DNA from: Paraburkholderia fungorum
GTDB lineage: Bacteria; Pseudomonadota; Gammaproteobacteria; Burkholderiales; Burkholderiaceae
NCBI RefSeq assembly: GCF_003610895.1
Contig: NZ_MCAS01000006.1
Location: 124,001 to 188,000 of the forward strand
DNA: 64,000 bases
Reading direction: 5' to 3'
Every line of letters starts with the position of its first letter. Position 1 is the stretch's first letter. The translations under genes and the position numbers were made by a program. This document shows positions 11,962-20,594 of the stretch, piece by piece. Below the pieces are notes generated by a model. It saw nothing but the letters and a program-made list of their open reading frames with translations, had not been told where the DNA came from and did not search any database.

Positions 11962-13212
11962 ATGGCACTCATCGTACATAAATACGGCGGCACCTCGATG
12001 GGCTCGGTCGAGCGCATCAAGAACGTCGCCAAGCGCGTCGCGAAATGGCACAAGGCCGGCCACAAGATGGTCGTCGTGCCGTCGGCAATGTCCGGCGAAA
12101 CCAACCGCTTGCTCGGTCTCGCGAAAGAAATCACGGGCCAGCCGAGCCCGCGCGAACTCGACATGATTGCAGCCACCGGCGAGCAGGTGAGCTCAGGGCT
12201 GCTCGCCATCGCGCTGCAGGAAGCCGGCGTCGACGCGGTCAGCTATGCGGGCTGGCAAGTGCCGGTCAAAACGGATAGCGCGTTCACGAAAGCGCGCATC
12301 AGCGAAATCGACGGCGAGCGCGTGCTGCGCGATCTCGACGCCGGCAAAGTGGTGGTGATCACGGGCTTCCAGGGTATCGATCCTGAAGGCAACATCACCA
12401 CGCTCGGCCGTGGCGGTTCGGATACGTCCGCAGTCGCAGTCGCTGCCGCATTGAAAGCCGACGAGTGCCTGATTTATACGGACGTCGACGGCGTCTACAC
12501 GACCGATCCGCGCGTGGTGGATGGTGCGCGTCGCCTCGATCGCGTGACGTTCGAAGAGATGCTGGAAATGGCAAGCCTGGGTTCCAAGGTGCTGCAGATC
12601 CGCTCGGTGGAATTCGCCGGCAAATATCAGGTGAAGACGCGCGTGCTGTCGAGCCTGACCGATCCGCTCATCCCGCTCGACGCTGAAATGAAGTCGGGCA
12701 CCCTGATTACTTTTGAAGAAGACGAGACCATGGAAAAAGCAGTCATCTCGGGCATCGCGTTCCAGCGCGACGAAGCTCGTATCGCCGTGATGGGTGTGCC
12801 CGACAAGCCGGGCATCGCGTATCAGATTCTCGGCCCGGTGGCGGACGCGAATATCGACGTCGACATGATTATTCAGAACCAGAGCGTCGAAGGCAAAACC
12901 GCTTTCACGTTCACGGTTGGCCGCGGCGACTATCAGCGCGCCATGGACATCCTTACGAGCCAGGTGAAGGGCCACGTGCAGGCTGAGCAAGTGCTGGGCG
13001 ATCCGAAGGTGTCGAAGGTGTCGGTGGTCGGCGTCGGCATGCGCTCGCACGTGGGTATCGCGAGCACGATGTTCCGCACGCTGTCGGAAGAGGGCATCAA
13101 TATCCAGATGATCTCCACCTCCGAAATCAAGATCTCGGTGCTGATCGACGAGAAGTACATGGAGCTCGCCGTGCGCGCGCTGCATAAAGCGTTCGAACTG
13201 GATCAAGCGTAA
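11962..13212 (+). CDS. lysC: Aspartate kinase
   Basis: This 416-residue aspartokinase phosphorylates aspartate, entering the lysine/threonine/methionine and diaminopimelate pathway. The kinase motif V-H-K-Y-G-G-T-S-M-G opens the protein and G-R-G-G-S-D-T-S-A-V is intact. Two C-terminal ACT domains (from about residue 265) should bind feedback effectors. ATG 11962 is chosen because the conserved N-terminus begins there. It is the last core protein gene before tRNA-Ser and the ICE. Confidence 0.96.
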   Translation: MALIVHKYGGTSMGSVERIKNVAKRVAKWHKAGHKMVVVPSAMSGETNRLLGLAKEITGQPSPRELDMIAATGEQVSSGLLAIALQEAGVDAVSYAGWQVPVKTDSAFTKARISEIDGERVLRDLDAGKVVVITGFQGIDPEGNITTLGRGGSDTSAVAVAAALKADECLIYTDVDGVYTTDPRVVDGARRLDRVTFEEMLEMASLGSKVLQIRSVEFAGKYQVKTRVLSSLTDPLIPLDAEMKSGTLITFEEDETMEKAVISGIAFQRDEARIAVMGVPDKPGIAYQILGPVADANIDVDMIIQNQSVEGKTAFTFTVGRGDYQRAMDILTSQVKGHVQAEQVLGDPKVSKVSVVGVGMRSHVGIASTMFRTLSEEGINIQMISTSEIKISVLIDEKYMELAVRALHKAFELDQA

Positions 13213-13335
13213 TTTGTTGCAGGAGGCGGGAGGTGCAGGAGCGTTTCATCTCTGAATGCTCGACTGTGTGCCCCGCCAATGTGAATAAATTGCGTCGGCG
13301 ATGACAAAACTGGCACAAAAAATGTCCAGTAGACA

Positions 13336-13364
13336 TTGACCTTCGCGGTTCGGCCCGCTATTAT
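13336..13364 (+). promoter_or_regulatory. Sigma-70 promoter of tRNA-Ser
   Basis: TTGACC (13336-13341) and TATTAT (13359-13364) are separated by 17 bp, close to consensus, and end 42 bp before the tRNA. A 7-bp inverted repeat (GTTGCGC/GCGCAAC, 13374-13396) sits in the 5' leader. Confidence 0.75.
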
Positions 13365-13406
13365 CTTGGCTTCGTTGCGCTGACTCCCTGCGCAACCGAA
13401 AGTTTG

Positions 13407-13500
13407 GGAGACGTGGCCGAGAGGTCGAAGGCACTCCCCTGCTAAGGGAGCATCTGGGCCAAAACCTGGATCGAGGGTTCGAATCCCTCCGTCTCCGCCA
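13407..13500 (+). tRNA. tRNA-Ser(GCU), likely ICE attachment site
   Basis: The acceptor stem GGAGACG pairs with CGTCTCC, followed by the discriminator G and an encoded CCA. The anticodon loop C-T-GCT-A-A (anticodon 13441-13443) sits on a CTCCC/GGGAG stem. The long variable arm is typical of class II tRNA-Ser, and the T-loop GTTCGAATCC is normal. The integrase gene starts 160 bp downstream, so the 3' half of this tRNA is the expected attB. The tRNA itself is intact. Confidence 0.97.
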
Positions 13501-13540
13501 GGAGATCTTCCCGGGACAAGCCGCATCGTCCCAGAACGAA

Positions 13541-13578
13541 CCCCGGAAGGCCGCCACATGGGCCTTCCGGGGTTTTTT
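13541..13578 (+). terminator. Rho-independent terminator after tRNA-Ser
   Basis: A 12-bp stem CCCCGGAAGGCC/GGCCTTCCGGGG with an 8-base loop is followed by six T's. It ends the tRNA transcript and insulates the integrase gene from it. Confidence 0.9.
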
Positions 13579-13659
13579 CTTTTGCCGGACCTTCCCGCTT
13601 CATACCCCTCAATCGCAACCAGAAGTATGGGTAGTAGTATGGGTAGAAAGGAGGTCGCC

Positions 13660-14865
13660 ATGAGCACAAATCCGCGTTCCATCCACCGTCTTTCCGCGCT
13701 CGGCGTCGCGCGCCTGAAGAAGCCTGGCCATTATTGCGATGGCGGTGGTCTGTACCTTCAGGTGTCGGTGGCGCGTACACACTCATGGGTCTACCGCTTC
13801 CGGCGCAAAGGCCGGTTGCGTGAAATGGGGCTGGGGCCCCTGCATGTCGTCTCGCTTGCCGATGCACGCGAACTTGCAGCGCGCTGCCGCAGGATGCTTT
13901 TCGAAGGCGTTGATCCGATCGAGGCACGCCGGGCCGAGCGCGCGCAGCAGCTTGCGATGTCCGCACGCAGCCGGACCTTTGATGAGTGTACCAAGGCATT
14001 TATCAAGGCCAACCGCGCAGGCTGGAAAAACGAAAAGCACGTCGCGCAGTGGGAGAACACGCTGGCCACCTATGCTTCACCCATTATCGGAGCGCTTGCC
14101 GCACGCGATATCGACACGGCGCTCGTCGTGAGTGTGCTCGAGCCGATCTGGCAGACAAAGCCCGAGACGGCCAGTCGCGTTCGCGGACGCATCGAGTCAG
14201 TGCTCGACTGGGCGACGGTGCACCGGTACCGTGAAGGTGAGAATCCGGCACGATGGAAGGGCCACCTCGACAAGATCCTGCCTGCGCGCACAAAGGTGCG
14301 GAAGGTCCAGCACCATGCCGCCCTGCCGTACAAGGAGTCGGCCGTGTTCATGAAGGCACTGCGGGCGCAGGATGGCCTCGCGGCCCGCGCGCTCGAACTG
14401 CTCATCCTGACTGCAGCCAGGACCAACGAAGTCATCGGTGCTGCGCGCAACGAGTTCGATCTGGAGGCGGCTACATGGACCGTACCGGCGGAGCGGATGA
14501 AGGCCGAACGGGCACACCGGATTCCGTTGTCTGATCCTGCGCTTGCACTGGTGCGCCGGCTGCTTGAAGAGACGGACGGTGACCTGGTGTTCCCGGGGGC
14601 GAAGAAGGGCAGGCCGCTGTCCAACATGGCCATGCTCACGGTTCTGCGCCGGATGAAACGCACGGGCCTGACAGTGCACGGTTTTCGCTCGACCTTCCGT
14701 GACTGGGCAGCGGAATGCACGACCTATCCCAACGAGATGGCGGAGATGGCATTGGCGCACACCGTGGACGACAAGGTCGAGGCCGCCTACCGTCGCGGTG
14801 ACATGTTCCAGCGCCGCAAGCAGATGATGGACGATTGGGCGGCTTACTGTGCGGTGAAAGGGTAG
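13660..14865 (+). CDS. int: Tyrosine recombinase (P4-type integrase)
   Basis: This 401-residue site-specific recombinase should integrate and excise the element at tRNA-Ser. The N-terminal DUF4102-type arm-binding domain (G-L-Y-L-Q-V) is followed by a SAM-like core-binding domain and the catalytic domain. Catalytic residues are visible: Arg in T-A-A-R-T-N-E-V, H-G-F-R-S-T-F-R, the His of L-A-H-T-V and the Tyr of A-A-Y-R-R-G. The start at 13660 has AAGGAGGT seven bases upstream; the frame is open further 5' into the terminator, which is not coding. The protein looks intact. Confidence 0.95.
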   Translation: MSTNPRSIHRLSALGVARLKKPGHYCDGGGLYLQVSVARTHSWVYRFRRKGRLREMGLGPLHVVSLADARELAARCRRMLFEGVDPIEARRAERAQQLAMSARSRTFDECTKAFIKANRAGWKNEKHVAQWENTLATYASPIIGALAARDIDTALVVSVLEPIWQTKPETASRVRGRIESVLDWATVHRYREGENPARWKGHLDKILPARTKVRKVQHHAALPYKESAVFMKALRAQDGLAARALELLILTAARTNEVIGAARNEFDLEAATWTVPAERMKAERAHRIPLSDPALALVRRLLEETDGDLVFPGAKKGRPLSNMAMLTVLRRMKRTGLTVHGFRSTFRDWAAECTTYPNEMAEMALAHTVDDKVEAAYRRGDMFQRRKQMMDDWAAYCAVKG

Positions 14866-15202
14866 CTGACCTGGGACCGCTCGAATGCCTGCGCGCGGGG
14901 CCGACTCCATGCCGGATGTGACGGGCGGTGTCGGTGATTCACGGTCGCGTTGGATCCGGTTGCGTCGGAGCTACTCTGCCTGAAATAGAGAGGTTTTTCC
15001 CGGGAGCCGAATGCTGGAGCAAGAATCGACCGGTGGTCGCTGGCGGGTGGGAACTGCTGGGTAACCATGGGACGTTCGCGACCGTGGGCCGGCCTGCACT
15101 GTGGCAACGTTTCTCCTGACCGTATGTTTGATGTGATTACGGCATCACGCTAGTCTGGGGGCTGTCCGGTGACATCCGGACGTCGTCAGGAGGACCAGCG
15201 TG
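14866..15202. promoter_or_regulatory. Intergenic region with inverted repeats ahead of the AlpA-like gene
   Basis: No gene is supported in this 337-bp gap. Close to the AlpA-like gene are two small inverted repeats: GTGAT/ATCAC (15133-15148) and GTCCGG/CCGGAC (15164-15181), the second directly before the AGGAGG ribosome-binding site at 15188. They are candidate operators, for instance for AlpA itself. Confidence 0.4.
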
Positions 15203-15433
15203 ATGAACGACGAGCATATTGGCGGCCACGAAAGTGCGAAGCCGCGCCTTATTCGCCTTCCTGAAGTGCGCATGCGAGTGAGCCTTGGGGCGAGCACAGT
15301 CTACCGGTATCTGGCAGCAGGCAAGTTTCCAAGGCCGGTCGAGATTGGCGGCGGAAGGGTAGCGTGGTACGAAAGCGAGATTGACGCGTGGATCACAAGC
15401 CGCAAGGTGGCGGGCACGCGCATGTCAAGATGA
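15203..15433 (+). CDS. AlpA-family DNA-binding regulator
   Basis: This 76-residue protein has the MerR-like winged helix of the AlpA/excisionase family: R-L-P-E-V-R-M-R-V, S-T-V-Y-R-Y-L-A-A-G-K-F-P-R-P-V-E-I and W-Y-E-S-E-I-D-A-W. Family members activate integrase or act as recombination directionality factors. Its place two genes into the element, next to int, fits either role. AGGAGG at 15188 favours ATG 15203 over the GTG three bases upstream. Confidence 0.85.
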   Translation: MNDEHIGGHESAKPRLIRLPEVRMRVSLGASTVYRYLAAGKFPRPVEIGGGRVAWYESEIDAWITSRKVAGTRMSR

Positions 15434-15610
15434 TCCGTCCGACGCACGCTCGCTACGTCACGCGTCATGGCTGGCTCCACGCGCTGTCGAGTCGGGCGGT
15501 GAAGCGTGGGCCGACATCCGGTCTGGACATGCAGTAGGGCACTGCCGTTGATGGTCCATGCGGCCCCGGGACTAGGTGGTGACGCAGGCGCGGCCCGAAG
15601 GTCTCATGAG

Positions 15611-16051
15611 CTATTCGACGATTATATATTCGTTGGGAATCCGTACTGTCCTGACTGCCCCGGCATCGGGAAATGATATGACCGTGTTTTTGCCGAATCC
15701 GTTGAACAGCACGACAGTGCCGTCAAACCTCGTGTAGTCGGCGAGACTCGCGTGCTCCGCGGGCACCAGGTTTTTCGGCAACATCAGTGCGTACGGCGAC
15801 TTGACGTAGATCGTGGGATGCTCGATCCGTATCTTGCCGAAGCGCATGGCTGCGTCCAGAAGCTGGCCGGATACATGACCCAGAAGAAGCGGCATGACGA
15901 CGATGGCCGCGAGGCTGAACCACTGGCTGCGCCGCAGATGCTCGGGGTTGCCGAGCTTCGAGAGCTTGTCCTTCTCTTCTGTATGCAGGATGGCGTTCTG
16001 GACGAAGTGGATGGCCCGCAGTTTCTTTCCTGAGGAATGAACTGACGGCCA
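15611..16051 (-). pseudogene. N-terminally truncated membrane-anchored protein, unknown family
   Basis: The open frame runs from a stop at 16052 to 15611 and has no acceptable start codon before an internal ATG at 15895. It reads as a plausible C-terminal half: a charged stretch, one transmembrane helix (W-F-S-L-A-A-I-V-V-M-P-L-L-L-G at about 15874-15918), then a soluble 90-residue domain ending I-P-N-E-Y-I-I-V-E. I do not recognise the family. The missing N-terminus meets the 5' end of the bacterioferritin remnant on the opposite strand, so this looks like a rearrangement scar. A short protein starting at 15895 (94 aa) could still be made. Confidence 0.5.
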
Positions 16052-16462
16052 TCAACCTGTATTTCCTGCATGCGCGGCTGTATGGACGCGGGGACTGGAG
16101 GGTCTTGGCAAGCACGAATATGAGGAGTCGATTGAGGAGATGAAGCATGCAGACAAGCTGATCCAGCGGATCTTCATGCTGGAAGAATTGCCGAACCTGG
16201 CGGTCCTGAACAGGCTCCTCGTGGGCGAACACGCGAGAGAAGTCATCGAGTGCGATCTCAAGCTCGAACACACATCCGAGGCGACGTGCAAGGACGCGAT
16301 CATCTATTGTGAATCCGCACGGATTTCGCGTCGAGCGAGATGCTTGTGAACATTTTGGACGACATCGAAGACCATATCGACCGGCTCGAAAACCAGCTCG
16401 GACTCATCGGCAAAGTTGGAACAGGAAATTATCAGCGGTCGGGCATTGGCTCGCTGGAATGA
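16027..16462 (+). pseudogene. bfr: Bacterioferritin remnant (5'-truncated, two frameshifts)
   Basis: Reading three frames in turn recovers most of a bacterioferritin. N-E-L-T-A-I-N-L-Y-F-L-H-A-R-L-Y starts near 16036. After a frameshift near 16095, H-E-Y-E-E-S-I-E-E-M-K-H-A-D-K-L-I-Q-R-I continues to E-C-D-L-K-L-E and A-I-I-Y-C-E-S. After a second shift near 16320, E-M-L-V-N-I-L-D-D-I-E-D-H-I-D-R-L runs to a stop at 16460. The first ~15 residues of the normal protein are missing. Ferroxidase residues (E, H of E-x-x-K-H-A-D) remain in the fragments, but no single intact product is possible. Confidence 0.88.
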
Positions 16463-17071
16463 GTCTTGGGGCTACCGCGCGCCGCGGAGCCTGACGGTCG
16501 TTTGGCGACTACGAGACGAAGGGCGGCTGGCGTCGGAGTTGCCGCCGCAAACATACGACCGCAAATATTTGCGGTACGGCCGTTTGCGAAAGACATGTCA
16601 AACCACGCTTCGGTGAGCGTCTGAAAGCTTTCCGTTTTTGGCCGCTCGTCAGCGTCACGGTTCGCTGGACGATATTCTGTTTGACACCTGCCCTCGGGTT
16701 CGACCATCTAAGCCGCGGCGCTAACCCCGCGGCAGACAGCGGGTGCTGCGTGTTCGCGGCGTGCACGACAGGCGTGTACGCTGCCTGCCGATGGCTCCGT
16801 CGGTCTGATGAGCGGTGTTCAGCAAACCTGTCGGTACTTGCTTCAACGCCATGCGGATTCAGATATGGCACATCCTGCCGTTTTTCGCAGTTGATATTTC
16901 GTCTGAGAAAACCGAAAAAAGATACGTGGGTGAAGCCCGATAACTCCGCCGTGGCTAACCGTCACGATTGACCGGTGGCGAAGACTCCAGGGGTTATTCC
17001 ATTCGCGCTGGATCGCGGGAAGGGGCGCAGCCGGCACGGTACAAGCATGGGCATTTGAGGCAGGGAACATC
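16463..17071. other. 609-bp region without a convincing gene
   Basis: Short open frames here lack family features and ribosome-binding sites. The region holds a nested palindrome at 16546-16588 (listed separately) and a hairpin GCCGCGG/CCGCGGC at 16712-16733. It may contain control sites, or an origin or transfer site. Confidence 0.5.
16546..16588. repeat. Nested palindrome of CGCAAA half-sites
   Basis: A perfect 18-bp palindrome, ACCGCAAAT/ATTTGCGGT, spans 16558-16575. It is framed almost concentrically by an outer pair, CGCAAAC (16546-16552) and GTTTGCG (16582-16588), 7-8 bases away on each side. This gives four CGCAAA-type half-sites in mirror order, typical of cooperative dimer binding by a regulator or initiator. 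Confidence 0.7.
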
Positions 17072-17638
17072 ATGAAAGAACTCAATGCATGGACAGTCAC
17101 TGGCATGGAGAGTGCCCCGCTGATGCTATCGGCAAAGGGTGCTCCCGATCAGCGTTTGCAGCGGGCGGAAGCCGAAGTCCGTCGGTTAACCCGATGCGTG
17201 GAGATGAAGGACCGGCAGTTCTGCGAGCTACGCAAGGCGCTTGCGCATTCGGCGGCCGTTCACTATTCATTTGAAGATCGCCTGCAGCGTGAACTCGATT
17301 CCCTGCGGATTATGATGCTCGTGAATGAGTCCCAGGAGCATTGGGGCATGCCCGCTAGCGACCGACCTGGTAAGGGCGTCGTGGTGAAACTGCCCTACAT
17401 GACGTCGATACTCTCCGTTCTGTTCGATGCGATGTGTACCTTCTGGGCGGACTGCGATCCCGATCATCCTCCGAAGTCTGCGACCGTCGCGCACGCGATC
17501 GATGAGCGCCTGGGTTTGAGTTCGCAGCAGAATGGAGAGGCTTCGCGCAGCGGTCAGGCCTATGCATCGGCGATCAGGCCGGATTGGGTGAAGGCGGCTG
17601 ACAACCGGCACCATGGCCGATCTGCAGGCGCGCGCTGA
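17072..17638 (+). CDS. Hypothetical protein of the ICE left end
   Basis: I do not recognise this 188-residue protein. Residues about 26-75 are predicted helical and charged (R-L-Q-R-A-E-A-E-V-R-R-L and E-D-R-L-Q-R-E-L), perhaps coiled coil. A middle segment (V-V-V-K-L-P-Y-M-T-S-I-L) looks like a globular domain and the tail is polar. There is no signal peptide or membrane segment. It is the last plus-strand gene before luxI, which converges on it 17 bp away. Confidence 0.6.
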   Translation: MKELNAWTVTGMESAPLMLSAKGAPDQRLQRAEAEVRRLTRCVEMKDRQFCELRKALAHSAAVHYSFEDRLQRELDSLRIMMLVNESQEHWGMPASDRPGKGVVVKLPYMTSILSVLFDAMCTFWADCDPDHPPKSATVAHAIDERLGLSSQQNGEASRSGQAYASAIRPDWVKAADNRHHGRSAGAR

Positions 17639-17655
17639 TGCAAGGGGCCGGTCGT

Positions 17656-18405
17656 CTAGACTGTCGTTTGCGCGCGCGTCGTCCCGTTGTCGCTAACTGC
17701 GAGAGGCGCTTCGCTGTACGCGTGTTCGGAACGCGCGCCCGCTTCAGGGGGATGCGCGTGATCCGGCACGCCAGCTTCCGGGCGCGGGAGCTGCCCGAAG
17801 CGCGTGACCGAGTCCAGCAGCATGAGGGGATCACACTGGAGTTTGTGGAACGTCGCAGGACCCAAATCGATTGAGCACGCAACGATATCGATGGGGACCG
17901 GCGCCGTGCCAACGCCCATATTGCGCAGATCGAGTCCGAAGCGTCGGTACAGACGTGCAACGGAGCGCGAGACCACGCCAATCACGCGAGTCGCGCCGAA
18001 TGAGAGGGCGAGAGCCATCGTGTAAGGGAACAATGACATGCCTGACGTTGAGCCCGTTCGATGGTCCGGTAGCCCAGATCCTGCGAATCGCGACATCTCC
18101 CATATCGAAGGTGATGACGGCAGAGAACCGGGGCCTGCAAGTTCCGGAAAGATGTCACGGAGCAGATACGGTCCTGTAGTGGGCATAAGCCGCGCACATC
18201 CGCACACCTCGTCGTGTTCGGACAGAGCAACCAGATGGACGGTACTGCCTCCGTCGAACTCGTCCCACTCGCTTGCGGCATCGTGAGACACGCCGGGTAT
18301 TTCCCAGTGCAGGCGCTGGACAAAGACCTTGTGACGAAAGGTTCCGAGATGGTGATGAATATCCGATGGCAGGTCGTCAAGCCTGCCGGCAACGATGTAT
18401 GACAT
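17656..18405 (-). CDS. Acyl-homoserine-lactone synthase (LuxI family)
   Basis: This enzyme makes an N-acyl-homoserine lactone from S-adenosylmethionine and an acyl-ACP. All family-invariant residues are present: R24, F28, W34, D48, D51, R72, F86, E103 and R106 (the last two in W-E-M-S-R-F-A). At 249 residues it exceeds the usual ~200-220, because of a polar C-terminal tail from about residue 210. AGGAGG precedes ATG 18405. It sits downstream of luxR on the same strand and beside the ten-gene biosynthetic operon. The acyl chain cannot be told from sequence. Confidence 0.94.
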   Translation of the reverse strand: MSYIVAGRLDDLPSDIHHHLGTFRHKVFVQRLHWEIPGVSHDAASEWDEFDGGSTVHLVALSEHDEVCGCARLMPTTGPYLLRDIFPELAGPGSLPSSPSIWEMSRFAGSGLPDHRTGSTSGMSLFPYTMALALSFGATRVIGVVSRSVARLYRRFGLDLRNMGVGTAPVPIDIVACSIDLGPATFHKLQCDPLMLLDSVTRFGQLPRPEAGVPDHAHPPEAGARSEHAYSEAPLAVSDNGTTRAQTTV

Positions 18406-18488
18406 GGGCTCCTCCTGGTATCAGCCGTTGAAGCGACGCTATCAGCGTGGCGGTGGCCCAGAAACTCGGAGCTCTGGGAGGGTGTCAG

Positions 18489-18512
18489 TCAGCACGCGCG
18501 AGCGCGCACTGA
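18489..18512 (-). promoter_or_regulatory. GC-rich hairpin between luxR and luxI
   Basis: Ten-base arms with two wobble pairs close a 4-base loop in the 165-bp gap between luxR and luxI. There is no T-run, so it may attenuate or stabilise the luxR transcript rather than terminate it. Confidence 0.35.
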
Positions 18513-18570
18513 CCCGGTCGCCTGTACGGCGACGGCCAGGATGTGCGATAGAACTGCAGGAAAAACGGAT

Positions 18571-19353
18571 TCAGGGTTTTATGATGCCCTGTACGGTCGC
18601 GTGGACGGCAGCGGCCGTCCGGCTGCGGATGTTGAGCGCGTCCATCGCTTCCTTGATGTGGTAGTCGACGGTATAGTGAGAGCGTCCGAGGATCTCGCCA
18701 ATCTCGCCCGAGGTTTTCCCGCGGGCGACCCAGGTCAGGCATTCGAGCTGACGCGGTGTGAGCAGGTGTGCCGCTCTTCTTGAATGTATCAACGCGAGGC
18801 GATGCAGTTCGAAGTGAAACTGTGCGCTGATCAGGTATGCCATCCGGGAATTGATGGCGTCGTTGACGGACCGCAGAGGGCCAGACAGGTTGAACAGCAG
18901 GATACTGCCGTCGGACTGGTGGACCGGGATACTGAGTCCCGCGGGTAGTCCGGCCTCTCTTGCTTCGTCGAGCAGACGACGCTCGGCTTTGTTCAAGCCG
19001 ATGATGTCGTGCCACCGATAGGGAGCCGACTGAAGGAACGCAGCCCGATGAACGGGGTCGATGGACGCGTAGTCCCGGTGCTGGTAGTGCCGCACCCAGT
19101 CCTGCGGATAGTGTGAACCGATCATCTCGAGCGCTGTTCGCCGGGCGCAGGTCGAACGGCTCCGCGTAACGCGGCTGATCACGTAATGCGGGAAGCCGAG
19201 TTTCCCTGCCGCATGGCCGAAAGACTCGACGAGGGAAGGAATATCCGTGGCATATGCAAGACGCATGACCGGCGCGCCAGGTTGCAAGCGATCGGATATC
19301 GGTGACGGCCTGTGCTGGCCCTCGTTTGAACGGCGTCGGGAGACATGCTTCAT
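18571..19353 (-). CDS. LuxR-family quorum-sensing transcription factor
   Basis: The N-terminal autoinducer-binding domain has every signature residue: W86, Y90, D99, P100, W114 and G139 (numbered from the 19353 start). The C-terminal LuxR/GerE helix-turn-helix (about 193-255) reads L-T-P-R-Q-L-E-C-L-T-W and T-V-D-Y-H-I-K-E-A. So it is a true AHL receptor, not an orphan lacking the ligand site. The first ~29 residues are basic and could be untranslated; the ATG at 19266 is an alternative start. Pairing with the adjacent luxI suggests a self-contained quorum-sensing circuit carried by the ICE. Confidence 0.93.
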   Translation of the reverse strand: MKHVSRRRSNEGQHRPSPISDRLQPGAPVMRLAYATDIPSLVESFGHAAGKLGFPHYVISRVTRSRSTCARRTALEMIGSHYPQDWVRHYQHRDYASIDPVHRAAFLQSAPYRWHDIIGLNKAERRLLDEAREAGLPAGLSIPVHQSDGSILLFNLSGPLRSVNDAINSRMAYLISAQFHFELHRLALIHSRRAAHLLTPRQLECLTWVARGKTSGEIGEILGRSHYTVDYHIKEAMDALNIRSRTAAAVHATVQGIIKP

Positions 19354-19667
19354 GTTCGCTACCGCAGCGCTACCTCACAGAGTCTGGAACGCCAGGTGCC
19401 ACATGAGAACGAGGCCCCGTGCGCAACGACGGTACGGGTTCATGCGACACCCGTTTCCGGGAGTGAGGGGCCAGTCAGAGGCCCGCATACGATTGCCATA
19501 CGCGGCGGCACCGGCAATGGCCAACTGGACGCGGACAATGCACCCGCCCGAGTGCATTAGACATTTACTATAGTCTGCCGATTGCCGCCCGACCATTCAT
19601 GTAAGAGATTGAAACATATCCACTGCGCGGCTGGGTAAGCGGGCGAGGCGGGGGCTGGGTCGGCAGG
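19354..19667. other. Intergenic region between the KAS III operon end and luxR
   Basis: These 314 bp carry no gene I can support. The luxR promoter and the end of the biosynthetic transcript must lie here. An A/T-rich patch around 19555-19575 (TATAGT on the minus strand) is the most promoter-like segment. I see no clear lux box and no strong terminator. Confidence 0.4.
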
Positions 19668-20594
19668 CTAACGGACCAGCAAGGCTGCTGCTGAAAACCC
19701 TCCGACGCCCCGTGCAAAGAGCAGGAGCGGCTTGCCCGGCACGAGGCCATAACATTGGGCAAGATTGATGAACGCGTCGCTGACGGTGACGTGGCCAATA
19801 CGGGCAAAATTCTCCGTGAACAGCCGGTCCTGCGGAACCTGGAGCGAGTCGAGCAGGCGGTGCCACGCAGGCAGATCCAGATGGTGGGGCAGGATGCGCT
19901 GGATATCAGCCAGTGTGAAGTTCGCTTGCTGGACCGTCTGCCTGATCAGGCTGCGTGCCGCGAAGAAGTACTGTGCTGCCAGGCGTGATTCCTCATTTGC
20001 CAGTACCCCGCGCCAGCCCAGGCCGCTGGCATGCGTGGCGATCGCGAGCAGGCGGTTCACGGCTGCCCCACGTTCGATGAATGCGGCGAATGCACCATCA
20101 CCTAGAATTCCTTCAGCTTGCATTAACCTTTCTGATTCGAGCGGCATCACGTCGGCGCCGACAAGCAGTACCCGTTTCATATGGGGCCGCACGGCGAACA
20201 TCGCGCGAATCACGCGCAGCGCACCAAGAGCGGATGCACAATGCTGCTGCGCGAACGAGAAAGCTTCCGCGTTGGTGAAGCCGAACCGGTCACAGAGCAG
20301 GCCGGGTAGCGACTGCGGAGGCGGCGCGACACTGCCCTGGAGCGTATGCACGTAGACGAGGCAGTCAACTGCACCAGGTGCGACACCGGACGCAACGAGA
20401 AGACGCCGGATCGCGCTGGCAGCGAGCCCGATTGCGGTCTGCCCATTCGCACTGCGGTAGTAACGCATCCCGGCCCGCTCCAAATTTAGTACTGTGGCGA
20501 TGTTCTGCTGGGTTCGCTTTCCCCAGCTCCGGACGTCGTCGATGTGTTGGGGAAGATGGAAGGCGATGTGCGGTATACCGAGATCAGGGATCAT
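19668..20594 (-). CDS. KAS III-like ketosynthase, catalytic partner of the second pair
   Basis: This 308-residue thiolase-fold protein is related to 3-oxoacyl-ACP synthase III. The nucleophile C119 lies in Q-Q-H-C-A-S and the His is in L-P-H-H-L-D (237/238). The third residue of the usual Cys-His-Asn triad is altered: the normal G-N-T-S loop reads I-G-H-V. It therefore resembles the KAS III-like acyl transferases and condensing enzymes of specialised metabolism more than FabH. It overlaps the preceding Cys-less paralogue by ATGA, and is a paralogue of the gene at 26231-27178. It is the last gene of the operon. Confidence 0.87.
   Translation of the reverse strand: MIPDLGIPHIAFHLPQHIDDVRSWGKRTQQNIATVLNLERAGMRYYRSANGQTAIGLAASAIRRLLVASGVAPGAVDCLVYVHTLQGSVAPPPQSLPGLLCDRFGFTNAEAFSFAQQHCASALGALRVIRAMFAVRPHMKRVLLVGADVMPLESERLMQAEGILGDGAFAAFIERGAAVNRLLAIATHASGLGWRGVLANEESRLAAQYFFAARSLIRQTVQQANFTLADIQRILPHHLDLPAWHRLLDSLQVPQDRLFTENFARIGHVTVSDAFINLAQCYGLVPGKPLLLFARGVGGFSAAALLVR

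Noticed and set aside
16681..16971. A 96-residue open frame in the non-coding stretch
   Set aside because: It has no ribosome-binding site, odd composition (many Cys and Arg) and overlaps hairpins.
18406..18570. Lux box upstream of luxI
   Set aside because: I found small inverted repeats but nothing close to the known 18-20 bp lux-box pattern.
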